This document shows positions 12,895 to 23,641 of a stretch of 64,000 nucleotides of DNA, one piece after another. The position numbers and the translations under genes are program-made. The stretch is from Hippopus hippopus (taxonomy: Eukaryota > Mollusca > Bivalvia > Cardiida > Cardiidae): positions 26,991,587-27,055,586 of the forward strand of contig OX328107.1 in NCBI GenBank assembly GCA_946811185.2, written 5' to 3'. The notes beneath the pieces were generated by a model. It ran no database searches. It was not told where the DNA came from and saw only the letters and a program-made list of their open reading frames with translations. Within the stretch, counting starts at the first letter, position 1. Each line of letters starts with the position of its first letter.

Positions 12895-13098
12895 AGGGGT
12901 CCTGTGTGGATCAGTGTAGGACTCGTGACCTGGAGGCCTCAGGTTCGAGCCTCACTTGATCCACTTGGGTTTTTTACAGGAGTTTCATCGGGCAAGAGAC
13001 TTCAGATCCCCAGTCTAGTCCTGGTGAAACCCAGGAAATACATGTATCAATAAGTGAGCTTTTGCCGTGATATGACTTAAATAATGCTGAAAGTGAGG
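12895..13098 (+). mobile_element. tRNA-derived SINE, second subfamily
   Basis: The head has an A-box-like TGTGGATCAGTGTAGGAC and a good B box GGTTCGAGCC, spaced as in a tRNA gene. The body continues GGTGAAACCCAGGAAATAC and ends TTTTGCCGTGATATGACTTAA, AATAATGCTGAAAGTG, a diverged form of the same 3' end used by the other SINEs here. No clear target duplication is seen. Confidence 0.75.
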
Positions 13099-13116
13099 AT
13101 GCACCATTCAAACAAA

Positions 13117-13325
13117 TGAACCATGCTCTGTGAAAAGGTTGTTTAATGCATCCCCGTGATGCTGAGCAAGTCATCACATAATTATGATGGATCCATAAAG
13201 AACATTTCGTCTAACAACTGACTATATCATGAGGTAGACTAGTCTTTTGACATGCAGAAAACTGACCAATAGCTAAAAGTTTCGAGCCAGATGCATTAAA
13301 CCCCTTTTTTCAGAGCACTGCTCAA
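13117..13325 (-). mobile_element. Family B MITE, hairpin deleted
   Basis: Left end TGAACCATGCTCTGTGAAAAGG, TTTAATGCATCC; right end GATGCATTAAACCCCTTTTT, CAGAGCACTGCTCAA. The internal ATTATGATGGATCCATAAAG is intact. The subterminal hairpin is reduced to TTTCGAGCCAGATGC. Confidence 0.75.
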
Positions 13326-14187
13326 ATCAAATTTTACTTAAATGATAGACTTCTTCTTCTTTTATTTTGAAAGGACAGCAAGCTTACTGCTTTCCGACGT
13401 TGTCTCATCTTCCCTGCATGATTTGAAATATCGTATACAAGTTTTATGCTACAATTACACCTTACTGTCGGAGTCCAAAAATAAAAATGATGTGACAGGT
13501 GACTTATTGTAAGACTGGAGGCTAGGAAAAACCAAAATGTAATAAGTAATACAACATGTATGTCTGTGTTCCAATTCCTATTAAACAGTTATGTAATGCA
13601 TCCCTGATAGACAAAAAAAGGATGGTATGACAGCAAAATAATTTTCTTAAATATATACGAGATAATAACTGAATATCAGCAAGAAATATTTGTCTACTTT
13701 TGCAGTTATATGTCTCGGTTTCACTTCGATATGATCGACCGCCTCAAGCTCTTGAGTAAACGTCTCAGTTTGGTCAAAAAGGTCTTCCTTATCTTGCGGT
13801 TATTGTAAAACAGACAGTAGAACTAGAATAGTTAGTCTGCATATTTCAAGATAAATGAATGTGGCTGATTTGGCTGAAAAGATTCAAGGATAAATAAGGA
13901 GGTAAACTGCAGGTTTTAAATATGAGGAACGATATTGATAGGATAACAGAAACGGCTCCAAAACCGACAACAAATCACAGTTCGTAATTCAAAATACAGC
14001 AAAGACCCACATCTATGAAGTTTTACTACAATGCACAAAAAAAAATAAGGGGAAATAGCCCCAGAAACAAATAAACAAAAAGCAGAAATTATAGGTTGCT
14101 GACCGTTGGCCATCTTAAATCAAATCAGCGAAAAAAAGATGACATAAACCAGCACAGTACAGAGTTCACAAATTTTTTAACCTTCCA
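13326..14187. other. Unassigned sequence
   Basis: No family or exon recognised. Confidence 0.35.
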
Positions 14188-14355
14188 TTAACCCCTAACC
14201 TGCTAAAAATGTGAAATTAAACTTTCAAGCCGATGGTAAAAACCCGAATTTTGCTATTTCATAATGGAAAAATATCATCTCATGGGACAGTGTAGATTCA
14301 GGATGAGACTGCACGTTCTATGTCGATGAGCTCCGCTTAGCAGCCTAAGGATTAA
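14188..14355 (+). mobile_element. Family D MITE, eroded hairpin
   Basis: Ends TTAACCCCTAACCTGCTAAA and CTTAGCAGCCTAAGGATTAA are both present. The central part keeps GTGTAGATTCAGGATGAGAC and TGCACGTTCT but the second hairpin arm is lost. Confidence 0.8.
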
Positions 14356-14383
14356 TTCCATCCGAGATGGAGAAATACAGAGT

Positions 14384-14576
14384 CCTGAGCCTGTACTCAT
14401 CAACTATTCATAAGAATATTCTTTGTCTTATTCTAGATTTAGAAAGAAACGCAAGTTCTGATTGGCTAAACCAATGGTTTAGCCAATCAGAACCTGCGTT
14501 ACTTTAAAAGTTAGAAAATTCTTGAGAATAAGACTATGAATGTTCCTAAGAACAGAATTATGAATACGGACCCAGG
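14384..14576. mobile_element. Family C foldback element, copy 1
   Basis: Terminal repeats CCTGAGCCTGTACTCAT and ATGAATACGGACCCAGG. The centre is a perfect palindrome at 14455-14493 (19-bp arms, one-base centre) containing GATTGGCTAAACC and its complement. Between centre and ends the two halves are also roughly complementary (TTAGAAAGAAACGC versus GCGTTACTTTAAAAG). There is no ORF. Confidence 0.85.
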
Positions 14577-14987
14577 AGAACAAACACCCTTGGAGGGCCT
14601 CAAGGTGATTGTTTGTCATCTTTTAATTTAGTTTTACTTTCTGCAAATAAATTGGAAGGATATGCCACGAAATTTTTGTATAGATACGATTATTTACTTC
14701 ATGCACTTTCAAAATAGCTATACTATCGTACATATTTTGCTTTATCCGGCACAGTGGTTTTGGAGATTGCTCCTGGCAGCCGAACAGCGTAAAAGCTTTA
14801 TTCCTCCGCCTTCGGCTAGGGGACAAAAAGAATGCAAGTACAACGTTATCAAACCCTAAAAATGGGTATCACAATTATTGTTGCTTTGGCGATAATGTAG
14901 ATCAAAATCAGACTGACAAAGTGAGCAACTGTTTCTTGGATGAAATTGTCCGATATTTTATGAAAAAATTCTGAGAAATTCAGCCTT

Positions 14988-16135
14988 AAATCTTTACCAC
15001 AAGGTAGAGTTTTAGACTGGTACAATTTAAAGATGTTTGCAGACGACATATTCAAAGCGACTTAACGACGTATATCAGATTTTTCTAACGGACAGATTTT
15101 TTAAAAACTTTGCAAATACAAAGCTCATCATGTCTCTAGGAGATTACAGTAAAATAAGATATGGGTCACCGTACTCGTTTCTGAGAAATTTGCCTTTGAA
15201 AAGGTATACAGTTCCAAACTTCAGCTTCTATTGGATTTAACACGCTTTTCTTTAACAGTCAGGTAAACAGGAAAATTACTGGAAGAATATACAAATACAC
15301 ATCATTTAATGAAAATTCATTTAGTTTTGCAAAAAAAAAATATACAAAAACCTGGTTTTGAGCATGGTAAACGTACCAATACATGTATGCATGTTTTATA
15401 TATAGACTATTGACTTAAAAAGGGAGATCATTTGACCGAATGAAGGTTTAATCTTTAATAAATAAATACTTTCTAACGGACAGATTTTTTTTTAAAATTT
15501 CCACACTTATAGTATTTATAATTCTAAACAATAAGAAAAAATAAAAATGGCACCTGTTCGTACTTATTTCGTCAGAAATCAAGGATGAAGGTCACTGTTG
15601 AAAACAACTTTTTCAAAGAAAAAAATATGATAAAACCTCAGCAAACACAGTGGTAAAAAGGAGAAATTGCTCATTAGGAGCGACGTTTCCATTTCCACAT
15701 TAATTTTCAAAGTGGAAACAGCTATACTTCCACAGCTTTGAATTTCCTTTTGTTGTTTGCTTGTTTGGTGTGTAAAGCCGTGTCAACAGTATTTTAATTA
15801 TTTCACGGTAAAAGTTCACAGATCCATTTTTTTTTTTTTTACTAATACTACCTGAAAAAAGTGCTACTTGTTTCAGTGCACCAATAGGATTACCATATCT
15901 ACAAAAAATACATAGGTGCACTTTTGATTCACTATCTACGAGAAAAACACATGCGCAGTAGGATGCGCGCTAACATTTGTGATATACGTCGTTAAATTAA
16001 CTTTTTTTTTATATACAAGAGAGGAAACTATTCTTAGAAAAGGGGAAAATGCTGGTTATCAGCATTTTCTCGTATTCCCACAATTATTTCAAATTACTTT
16101 CTTTCTGAGGGTCGTTAGTAAAGCTTGGGATTTTT
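14988..16135 (+). mobile_element. Family A MITE split by nested element E
   Basis: The left part, 14988-15061, reads AATCTTTACCACAAGGTAGA, TTTTAGACTGGTACAA, TTTGCAGACGACATATTC, the plus-strand left arm of A. The right part resumes after 15995 with GAAACTATTCTTAGAAAAGG, AAATGCTGGTTATCAGCATT and ends GAGGGTCGTTAGTAAAGC. The break coincides with a TTAA that other A copies carry at the same place (for example GTGGTTTAAATGG near 38905). Confidence 0.75.
15062..15995. mobile_element. Element E: 926-bp TTAA-flanked element with short inverted ends
   Basis: TTAACGACGTATATCA at 15062-15077 is the exact reverse complement of 15980-15995. If TTAA is the target duplication, the terminal repeats are 12 bp (CGACGTATATCA) and the element spans 15066-15991. 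It sits inside a family A copy. Internally TTTCTAACGGACAGATTTTT occurs twice (near 15082 and 15470). There is no ORF that looks like a transposase, so it is non-autonomous. Confidence 0.7.
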
Positions 16136-16852
16136 GGGTAAAAAATCAAAATTGCAATATTTGGGTCTTCTTGTCTCTCTGAAAGGTACAGGTTTATGTT
16201 ATTCATATCGTACAAAAAAGGTTTTGTGTATATATAAGACTCTAATTTGTGGATTACCTTTACTTTGGACATGTCATTTTGTATCTTTACATCGTAGTCT
16301 CTATCGTCAATTTCCTCCACCGTGAGAGTTTGCCTGCACAATAAATCCAAATTTCCACCAATATTTCCTTTCTTACGAGTCTTTTTGACATCGTGGCTGT
16401 AAATAACGTACACGAAGAAGATTATTTGTGGTTGAATGGTGTTTGTTTGAGGACTCTAGGGTAACAGTTGCAACTTTCTCGAAGTGAATGTAACTGAATT
16501 TCTAAAGTATCCTTTTCTGTCAAGTTCCAGTTAAAGCAATATAAAGGATTATTGCAAGGGTAAAAGTTGACTCAAAGTTTGCCGTTCTGTAAATGTTTTC
16601 TTGTTCCGTTACATTGCATGCGGCCTAATTGGCCAGAATTTAACGATCATTCGTAACAAAACACACTGAATGTAAAACTAAACTTTAGACTATGGCTACC
16701 CGTGTAGGTAACATTTTTACCAAATGCGAAAAGCACGTGCATCAGCTGATGTTTTACTTTTCTGTTGCGACTTCATTAGGCTACGTAATTCTGAGAGTAA
16801 GAGACACGTCGGGTTCTTCCGCTCAAGATTAATTGGTTGTTCGGTATTACAG
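16136..16852. other. Unassigned sequence
   Basis: No family or exon recognised. Confidence 0.35.
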
Positions 16853-16915
16853 CCGTTTTCAGCCGTATTTCATATACATCACAGTGGTCACCGCACCTAG
16901 CCATGCCAGCCTTTG
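16853..16915 (-). mobile_element. SINE 3' fragment
   Basis: CAGCCGTTTTCAGCCGTATT, CAGTGGTCACCGCACCTAGC matches the 3' region of the SINE at 62674-62998 read on the minus strand. The (CAAT)n tail and the head are missing. Confidence 0.6.
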
Positions 16916-16923
16916 TTTCTTTT

Positions 16924-17125
16924 CCTGGGTTCCTATTCACTTATCATTCTTAAGATTTTCTGTCTTATTCTCGAAAATTTTCTAAATTTTAAAGTAACAC
17001 CACTCCTGTTTGGCTAAACCATTTGGTTTAGCCAATCAGAAGTTGTGTTACTTTCAAATTTAGACAATCTTGGAGGATATGACTAAGAATAATCTGAAAG
17101 AATGCTTGGTGAATACGGACCAAGA
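16924..17125. mobile_element. Family C foldback element, copy 2
   Basis: Ends CCTGGGTTCCTATTCAC and GTGAATACGGACCAAG. The central palindrome is TGGCTAAACCATTTGGTTTAGCCA with flanking CCTGTT / CAGAAG. Flanking complementary blocks CTAAATTTTAAAGTAACACC and GTGTTACTTTCAAATTTAG extend the foldback. Confidence 0.85.
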
Positions 17126-17153
17126 ACTATGCACATTTTAACCATGCTATTGC

Positions 17154-17412
17154 CTACTTCATTTAACCTGATCCTGACTTTTATGCTGAATATATAAGTA
17201 GGCATATAAACAGAACTCCGACTATTATTCGGGGAGTTATATATACACACGGGAAGGTACAGGTAAGCAATTTAATTGGCGCATACCATACGAATTATTT
17301 CCGTGACCATTCGGGACATATGCCGAAGGCAGCCCCGTGCGATACCGATGGTAAAAATACAATTTTAATTTTTGTAAATGATGTTAACCTAGGTCATGTT
17401 AAATGAAGTAGA
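17154..17412. mobile_element. Possible small element with 14-bp inverted ends
   Basis: CTACTTCATTTAAC at 17155-17168 is the exact reverse complement of GTTAAATGAAGTAG at 17398-17411, and the match resumes weakly inward. No target duplication is convincing and no second copy was seen. An internal ACTCC...GGAGT hairpin lies near 17215-17240. Confidence 0.35.
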
Positions 17413-17554
17413 TAATACTGTCTACTTTTCACGCAAAAAAGTAGAAGCTGTATCAGCTCCTTGCCAGACGATAGATTTCCATTCTTGTCCAGACTGAAAG
17501 TATTTTCAGTCAACATATCAAATAGCTCGAACAATGGTGTTTGTTCTTCAAATG

Positions 17555-17672
17555 TTAAAAACACTGAGTGAAAAGATAAAAATGCACGTTACAGGCATTT
17601 TCCTCATTTACCGCAATGTTTTCATGAGCTTTTTTTCTTCCGGGTTGTTGAAACTCGAGACTGCTTTGTAAT
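17555..17672 (+). mobile_element. Family A fragment
   Basis: The core survives as AAAAATGCACGTTACAGGCATT, followed by CCGCAATGTTTTCATGAG and the right arm CTTCCGGGTTGTTGAAACTC. Both terminal repeats are missing. Confidence 0.6.
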
Positions 17673-18096
17673 CTTAGAAGGCATTTGCAGATGGCGAAAG
17701 AACTGTAGTTTTTAAACGGGTATGAAAAAATTACAGGAAAAGGGAATTTTTTTTTTTTTTTCATTTTTTTTTTTTTTAAGGTCTTCTTTTTCAGGATTGT
17801 TGAAACCAAAAGGTTAAGCTGTAAAAGCAATGACCTTTTAATCCTCGTGAATAATTTTGGTCAAGCCAAGGGTTCTCTCTCGTAACCAGTTGATACTAAA
17901 CCTGACTACTCGCCCTACCTCGGCCTATATGTACCACTGTGCCACATGGTCTCGAAACTTTAAGACCAACTTAAACTAATCTTGAAACAAAAGGCATCTG
18001 TACATTTTGGTAGTCTTTTGATATCTTTTTCTTTTAACAATATGCTTAAAATTGGCTGTGTTTTGCTGGGGTTCTTACTTGAAAGCAATAAGCTTT

Positions 18097-18133
18097 TTTT
18101 TTTTTTTTTTTTTGTTTTTTTCTTTCTTTTTCT
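18097..18133. repeat. Poly-T tract
   Basis: Twenty or more T in a row, then further T-rich sequence. Confidence 0.85.
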
Positions 18134-18808
18134 TTTAAAGAATAAAATAGACTGATTTCCTCTAATGCAAAACTGCCTGGGCTCGAGCTTCTGATTCGAG
18201 TGAAATCAAATTATAACAGCAAGAATTCAGAAATGACAGTGATACCCGTCTATTCACTTATTGAGCTCAAACCACGTTTGTCCGTTACTGCATGTATCGG
18301 TATACTTCAGAAACCCTTCGTTTTGAATAGGTGACTGTCTGCTAATATAAAATGTTCTTAATAGCCCAGAGATGATAGTAAAACGACTTTGCAAGCGATG
18401 AAGTAAAGTTTCGTGATAGTTCAAGTCAAAGCACAGAAAGCATTCAATATAGAACACCACTTTTCTGAAACAATACATACGGAAAATTATTAACATAGTA
18501 AATTTCCTGGTGCTTGTGTTTGATTCAAGCAGCGTCAGAAAATTTGATGTCGCGAGAGACCGAAGTTTGATCAGGATGTAAAAATTTTCTTACGCAGCGA
18601 GAAGTAAATACAAGCACCCGGAAATTACTACAACAAAATATTCCTTTTATCATATACCTACAACTTTCAACGACCAAATTTGCAATTACTGACATTTTAT
18701 TCGAAAACGGTAAACAAAATGAAACAAAAAATGGTGTAGTAGCCAGTAACTTGGTTTCTAAGAATGGCTGATGAATAATATATTGTAAAATTTTGACCAA
18801 TCAAATTG

Positions 18809-19143
18809 CAAATCAATCGTTGTCTGCGCATGTCATATTCTTCGAAGATTTGACCTGTCTGCTATGACGCATCACCCATCCAAAAAGTCGGGAAAAGTAG
18901 GGCTTATACCGAAGCTATTACCCAAGCCTGTATGGGCCGTTTTAATTAATGGCCGATGCATAGGTTACTAGCTGAATGAATCGCACCAGGTAGCGTTTTA
19001 TTGAGTAAACGTTTATTTTATTTTGAATTTCAAAGTAACGGTTGTCCTTTTGAAAAGTAGTCCGGTTCTGTACCCAGAATGCTCAAATCAGATAGATGTG
19101 TATTTGTAGAATGCCATCTAGCAGAAAATAATGGCAAATCAAT
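18809..19143 (+). mobile_element. Family F element, copy 1, with 10-bp target duplication
   Basis: The 315-bp insert (18819-19133) starts CGTTGTCTGCGCATGTC and ends GCAGAAAATAATG. It is flanked by identical GCAAATCAAT at 18809-18818 and 19134-19143. It has no terminal inverted repeat, no ORF and no clear pol III A/B boxes. Landmarks: ACGCATCACCCATCC, GAATGAATCGCACCAGG, CAAAGTAACGGTTG, TGTACCCAGAATG. I cannot assign a class. Two copies with the same 10-bp duplication length fit a Mutator-like element without inverted ends; a retroposon is also possible. Confidence 0.85.
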
Positions 19144-19414
19144 ACATACATATTCTGCGTGTGATTTACGTCATCATACCGTATCTGGAACCGTATTTCA
19201 CGTTGTTTTTTTTTTTGTCGAGTGTGATATTTTATCTGCGTGCAACGAATGTATTTGAGCCGAAAAAAAACCCAGTTCTATAATAAAACTACTACGAAAG
19301 TCTATTCCCTGTTACAAACTAGACTTGACCCCTTGACAGCCCTGCAAAACCTTAGGTCCGTTGGCGGACAGTGTCAATTGAGTTCAATCTGCAGAAAATG
19401 TATTAGTAAAATAT

Positions 19415-19672
19415 AAGTAAGTATGCTCTGGCAAAAGGACATTAAATGTATTTCTGTGATGCAATGAACCAATCAAGTCTTCATATGAGTATGGATCCAT
19501 AAAATCCATTTTTAACAACCGAATAAATCACGAGGTAGGCTGGTTCTTTAACATGCAGAAAATAGACCAACAGCAAAATAGCAGAAAGTTTCGACTCATG
19601 TAAGCCTGCGCAGGCTGACCCGGATCTACAGTCTTCGCAGACGAACTAAAGCCCCTTTTCACAGTGCACATC
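19415..19672 (-). mobile_element. Family B MITE
   Basis: Left end GTATGCTCTGGCAAAAGG; internal AGTATGGATCCATAAAATCC; right-side hairpin remnant GTAAGCCTGCGCAGGCTGAC; right end ACTAAAGCCCCTTTTCACAG. Both termini are worn. It lies between the two family F insertions. Confidence 0.75.
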
Positions 19673-19734
19673 TTGCAAAAAGTATGTACAGGTAAACATG
19701 CATTGAAGACCACCTACATTGTTGTCCTTACAGA

Positions 19735-19790
19735 GCGCTTTTTTGTAGTTGCATTTAATCCTTTTTTTCCCAGAGCATGATTCAAATGTA
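19735..19790. mobile_element. Family B end fragment
   Basis: GCATTTAATCC, a T-run and CCCAGAGCATGATTCAAAT match one terminal repeat only. Confidence 0.5.
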
Positions 19791-20118
19791 AACAATTTTT
19801 AAATTGTAATTGTTGGGTTTTTACTACAGAAGCAAACTTTAAAACTTTAACTATAATTTATTTAGCAGACAAAAAGTTAATTTTCATCCAATACGATTTT
19901 ATACATTGCGGTAGGCCTACTATTTTTGTTGACGGTAAAGCGCCACAAACTTCCGGTTGGTCGCAATGACATCAAAGTCTATCTGAAACTGACGCAGAAT
20001 AATTCGAAGCGCTATGTATCAGCGATATGTTGGAGGTGTTGCGTATTTGTTAAAATCGGTTTCAACAAATGTTTAAAAAAAATTGTCCTGTTCATCGTTA
20101 AGCTACCGTGATGCAATT

Positions 20119-20470
20119 GGAAAACGCGCGTTGTCTGCGCATGTCATATTCTTCGAAAATTCGACCTGTCTGCTATGACGCATCACCCATCCCCGGATAT
20201 TTGGGAAAAGTAGGACTTATACCGTAGCTATACCCAAGCCTGTAGGGCCTGTTTTAATAAATGGCCGGTGCATAGGTTACCTGCTAGCTGAACATAGCTG
20301 AATGAATCGCACCAGGTAGCGTTTTATTAAGTAAACGTTTATTTTATTTTGAAATTCAAAGTAACGGTTGTTGTTTTGAAAAATTAGTCCGCTTCTGTAC
20401 CCAGAATGCCTAAATTAGATAAATGTGTATTTATAGAATATCATCTAGCGGAAGATAATGGGAAAACGCG
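20119..20470 (+). mobile_element. Family F element, copy 2, with 10-bp target duplication
   Basis: The 332-bp insert (20129-20460) is in the same orientation as copy 1 and clearly related along its whole length. It is flanked by identical GGAAAACGCG at 20119-20128 and 20461-20470. It differs by a short internal duplication (CTAGCTGAACATAG near 20281-20300) and scattered substitutions. Because the flanks differ from copy 1, this is a second insertion and not a segmental duplication. Confidence 0.85.
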
Positions 20471-21297
20471 TGGCCGTTTCGACTCCTTGCTCACACGTCC
20501 TGTGTGCTACCGGCTCGGCGAGCGTACGAAAATACTTTAGCATCAAGTCAAGGCTCGTTGTTGACTAAAGCTTTCATTGACATTTTCTGTGCATTTCTAT
20601 TTAAGCCCTTGACAATAGCCACTAATAAACGTCCACGGTGAGAAAGTTTTAACTTTATGATACAGACCTTCCAAAAAAAAAATGTAAAAAATTAATTATT
20701 ACATCATAAGTTTAAGGACTGCGTGTTTATGGGTGACTTTAATTAATTGAGGTCAACTAAAGGTGTTACACTGTGAAATTTGTAAACCTCAGACTTTTGA
20801 CGGGGAAAATGATGATGTTCTCTCAGTATCTAGCCACCCAGACGGTTAAAAAAATTTACGTGCATGCTTCTTTTTTTTTTCCACTTGGTAATTAAAAAGG
20901 CCCCTGGCCCATGACCCAAATGCAAAAAAGTTGATAGTTTAACTGAGTATCATAACTAATGTCATATGGAACATATTTAAGTTTTCAGTGTTAATTTGGC
21001 GTGCTAATGAAAGTATTATAAAATTTGTGGTGGTATTAATGCAGATCCTTCGCTTTTTTTTTTAATGAACTTTCTTACACTTGTGGGCACCGATGGAAAT
21101 TTACTTCTTTTGGTGCAGTGAAGATCAGGATCAGATTATAAGGAATACACGATCTGATCCTTTATCTACACAGCCCGATATCTTGTGGGACTCATTTAGA
21201 CAGAAAAAGAATTATGAAATATTTTTTTAGCCGCTTTGACCGGCCGAATACACCCGTTTCGTTTTTCTGGAATTCACATTGTTCGTTTATTGTAACA
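20471..21297. other. Unassigned sequence with a small GATCAG inverted pair
   Basis: No complete element is recognised. AGGATCAGATTATAAGG and ACGATCTGATCCTTTATC near 21126-21172 form a small hairpin like the centre of family D, but the D termini are absent. Confidence 0.4.
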
Positions 21298-21500
21298 AGA
21301 CTCTTTACCAAATGACAAAATTTTAGGCCTGTCAAAATTGGAAGAATTTGCAAACGACGATAAAAGCTTTAATCGTCTGTCAATGGATAAAAAACATGGT
21401 AAAAGGAGAAAATGCTGGTTACAAGCATTTTTCTTATTTTCCCTAAATGTTTTCAATCTGTGAAATTTTGCTAATACACGAATCGTGTGGCAAAGGGTTA
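21298..21500 (+). mobile_element. Family A MITE, internally shortened
   Basis: Left end GACTCTTTACCAAATGACAA; core GGAGAAAATGCTGGTTACAA, GCATTTTTCTTATTTTCCC; right end CGAATCGTGTGGCAAAGG, GTTA. About 25 bp are missing relative to 229-bp copies. Confidence 0.8.
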
Positions 21501-21904
21501 GACGTATATATTTCAGGATCTTTACGTCATGTCAACATCATTTCAGACATTTTACGACAACAGTTCAGAGATCCATATTTGCTGGGCAACTTCCACATAA
21601 GCTGTCACATAAACTTAACACTGACGTGATACAACTCCCATAACCAAAGGCAGTGCTACAGCCTGCTTGCAATTCTTTTATCTTGGCATTTGGATTTAAC
21701 CGTCAGAGGACCTGACCCCGGGTCTCCCGCACCGCCCAACAAACGTCCGGTTTAACAGACTGCAGGTAATCATTCGTGCATCTTGGTTTTACAGCTCGTA
21801 CACGTTCCTCCATACCAGTCGACAAAATTTTACATTCATCCGTTTTGAAACCATTTGTAGAGGAAAAAATGTATCTCAAACGGTGTGGCGTTGGTTATGA
21901 AGGT

Positions 21905-21952
21905 CTAGTGAACATTGTGAGAACAGGAGAAAATCCTGCTTACCAGCATTTT
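21905..21952. mobile_element. Family A core fragment cut off at a rolling-circle-like element
   Basis: GAACATTGTGAGAACAGGAG, AAATCCTGCTTACCAGCATT is the A core. It stops exactly where the next element starts. Confidence 0.55.
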
Positions 21953-22950
21953 TAGCTTGGCTGTTTTCGTAGACAACGTCGACTTATTGTCATAGCGTCG
22001 TCGTATAGGTCGTCGTCTGTGTCGTGCAAAAACTTTGATATTTGTAATACCTCAGAACTTTAAATTACAAAATTTATTTCATGCTTTCCGGTAGTTTATC
22101 GAGAAATAACGGTGGAATATTTTTCGATATTTCATGGTTACGACCGGTAAATATACCGTTTTTATTTACTAACTCTTTAACTGAAGGCGGAAACAATAGT
22201 TCCCGCGCACTTGTTACCCAGGTGAAACGCGCGTGCCACTCAACCAGATGAAAATATGACGTAATTTAACCTATATTACTCGCGCTTTACGTAATGCGTT
22301 GTTATGTGGAGGGGGTCCGCCACGGGGAATTACCGAAGAGAACTGTACTGGATTTTGATGCAAGTCCCCGCAAAAAGGGTTAGAAGCATGAAATAGATAC
22401 AATATTTTTTTTCATGAAAGATCGAAATTTATTTCATCGAGTGAACAACATCGGTAATATTTTCACATCATCGGTAATATTTTCACAAGTGAACATCATC
22501 GGTAATATTTTCACGAGTGGCGTGCAGCCACTCGTGAAAATATTACCGATGATGTTCACTCGATGAAATAAATTTCGATCTTTCACAAAAAAAAAAAACA
22601 AATATCCTCTATATATCTACTTCAAACTTGGCTAATTTATTAACTATCAAAAGGTTAACCAATACAACTTGATCAGGTAACCACCACGATATCTTTGACA
22701 CATTTATGCCCCTTTTTCGACTTAAACATTTTTTAAAAAAATTGACATTTTATGATATTATTGTAACTACTGAAGATATTTACTTCAAACTTTGACTAGT
22801 TGTTAACCATCAAAAGGAGAACCTATACAACAGGAGCAGGTATCCATCAAATTATTTTTGACACAGTTATGCCCCTTTTTCGACTTAAGATTTTTACTGA
22901 AAATCAAGAACTTGGAGTAGAGCGTTGGCACCCACATGCAGTGCTCTTAT
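21953..22950 (+). mobile_element. Rolling-circle-like (Helitron/Pearl-type) non-autonomous element
   Basis: It starts AGCTTGGCTGTTTTCGTAG, AACGTCGAC, followed by CGTCGTCGTATAGGTCGTCG and CGTGCAAAAACTTTGATATT, an arrangement I recall from bivalve Helitron-like elements (not searched). Near the 3' end are two tandem units of about 163 bp (TTCAAACTT... near 22621 and 22784, each with TTATGCCCCTTTTTCGACTT). The terminal region near 22927-22948 has a weak GGCAC/GTGCT hairpin and CTCTTA. A separate foldback occupies 22415-22585. The 3' boundary is approximate. Confidence 0.5.
22415..22585. mobile_element. Long foldback element with one arm internally expanded
   Basis: The right arm (22527-22585, 59 bp) is fully complementary to 22491-22521 plus 22415-22442 on the left. 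The inner stem has 31-bp perfect arms and the 5-base loop GTGCA. The left arm carries an extra 48 bp (22443-22490) made of two additional copies of CATCGGTAATATTTTCAC. T-rich and A-rich tracts flank the ends. Confidence 0.9.
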
Positions 22951-23023
22951 TCTTTTTCCTACATTGTTTTTTTTAAAACGCTTTCTCACCCGAGGTCGAA
23001 AAAGACGGGTCGTCTTTGAAAGT

Positions 23024-23090
23024 TTTAATATTTTTGCTGGTTACCATTTTCTGCTTTTCCCCACAATGTTTTCAAAGCTTCCTCCTCCGA
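23024..23090 (+). mobile_element. Family A fragment
   Basis: TTGCTGGTTACCATTTTCTG, CCCCACAATGTTTTCAAAG is the right half of the A core. Neither end is present. Confidence 0.55.
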
Positions 23091-23437
23091 TGATGATCGA
23101 AATGGACGGGTTTTCTGTAAGTTTTATATCGTTTGAATTTTTCAGCCCCTCTTACTCAGTCGAGATTATTCTAAATAATTTTTACTTAAAGATCTACCAC
23201 CTTGAGCAGTCGATCCATTGTTCTTAATGTAGAGTTTGATAATAATAATAATGATAATGACCATAAAGACGGCGAAAGACAAGATTTCTTTAACTGTTTC
23301 AAAAACAAAATCATAATTATGTTAATACTTAATACGTTTTTCCAGGTTCTTAGCTTTGTTGTTGTTGCTTGGAACGGTATAAAATTCTACAGATCAAAGA
23401 TTTTAGAACACCTCACAATGTACTTATTACTATAAGA

Positions 23438-23605
23438 AAAGGTCTTAGAAAACACCATGAGAATAGGAGCTGATCATGCATTTTCTCATTTTCCAACAAT
23501 GTTTTCTGCACTTTGAAGTACAAATCCAATCATTTGAGCTATACTCAATTTGTTGTCTGCAAATTCCTCGAATATGGACAAGACTACGATTTTGTCCTTT
23601 TGTAG
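23438..23605 (-). mobile_element. Family A MITE, core eroded
   Basis: GAAAACACCATGAGAATAGG, GCATTTTCTCATTTTCC, AACAATGTTTTCTGC is the core. AATTTGTTGTCTGCAAATTC and GAATATGGACAAGAC form the far arm in minus orientation. Terminal repeats are not convincing. Confidence 0.7.
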
Positions 23606-23641
23606 AATGATAAGAAAAAAAAAAAAAACATACAACATAAC

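Noticed and set aside
17154..17412. Firm call of a new transposon from the 14-bp inverted pair
   Set aside because: No target duplication and no second copy; kept only as a low-confidence feature.
18809..20470. LTR retrotransposon or segmental duplication interpretation of the two family F copies
   Set aside because: Each copy has its own 10-bp target duplication and there is no coding sequence, primer-binding site or TG...CA ends between or in them.
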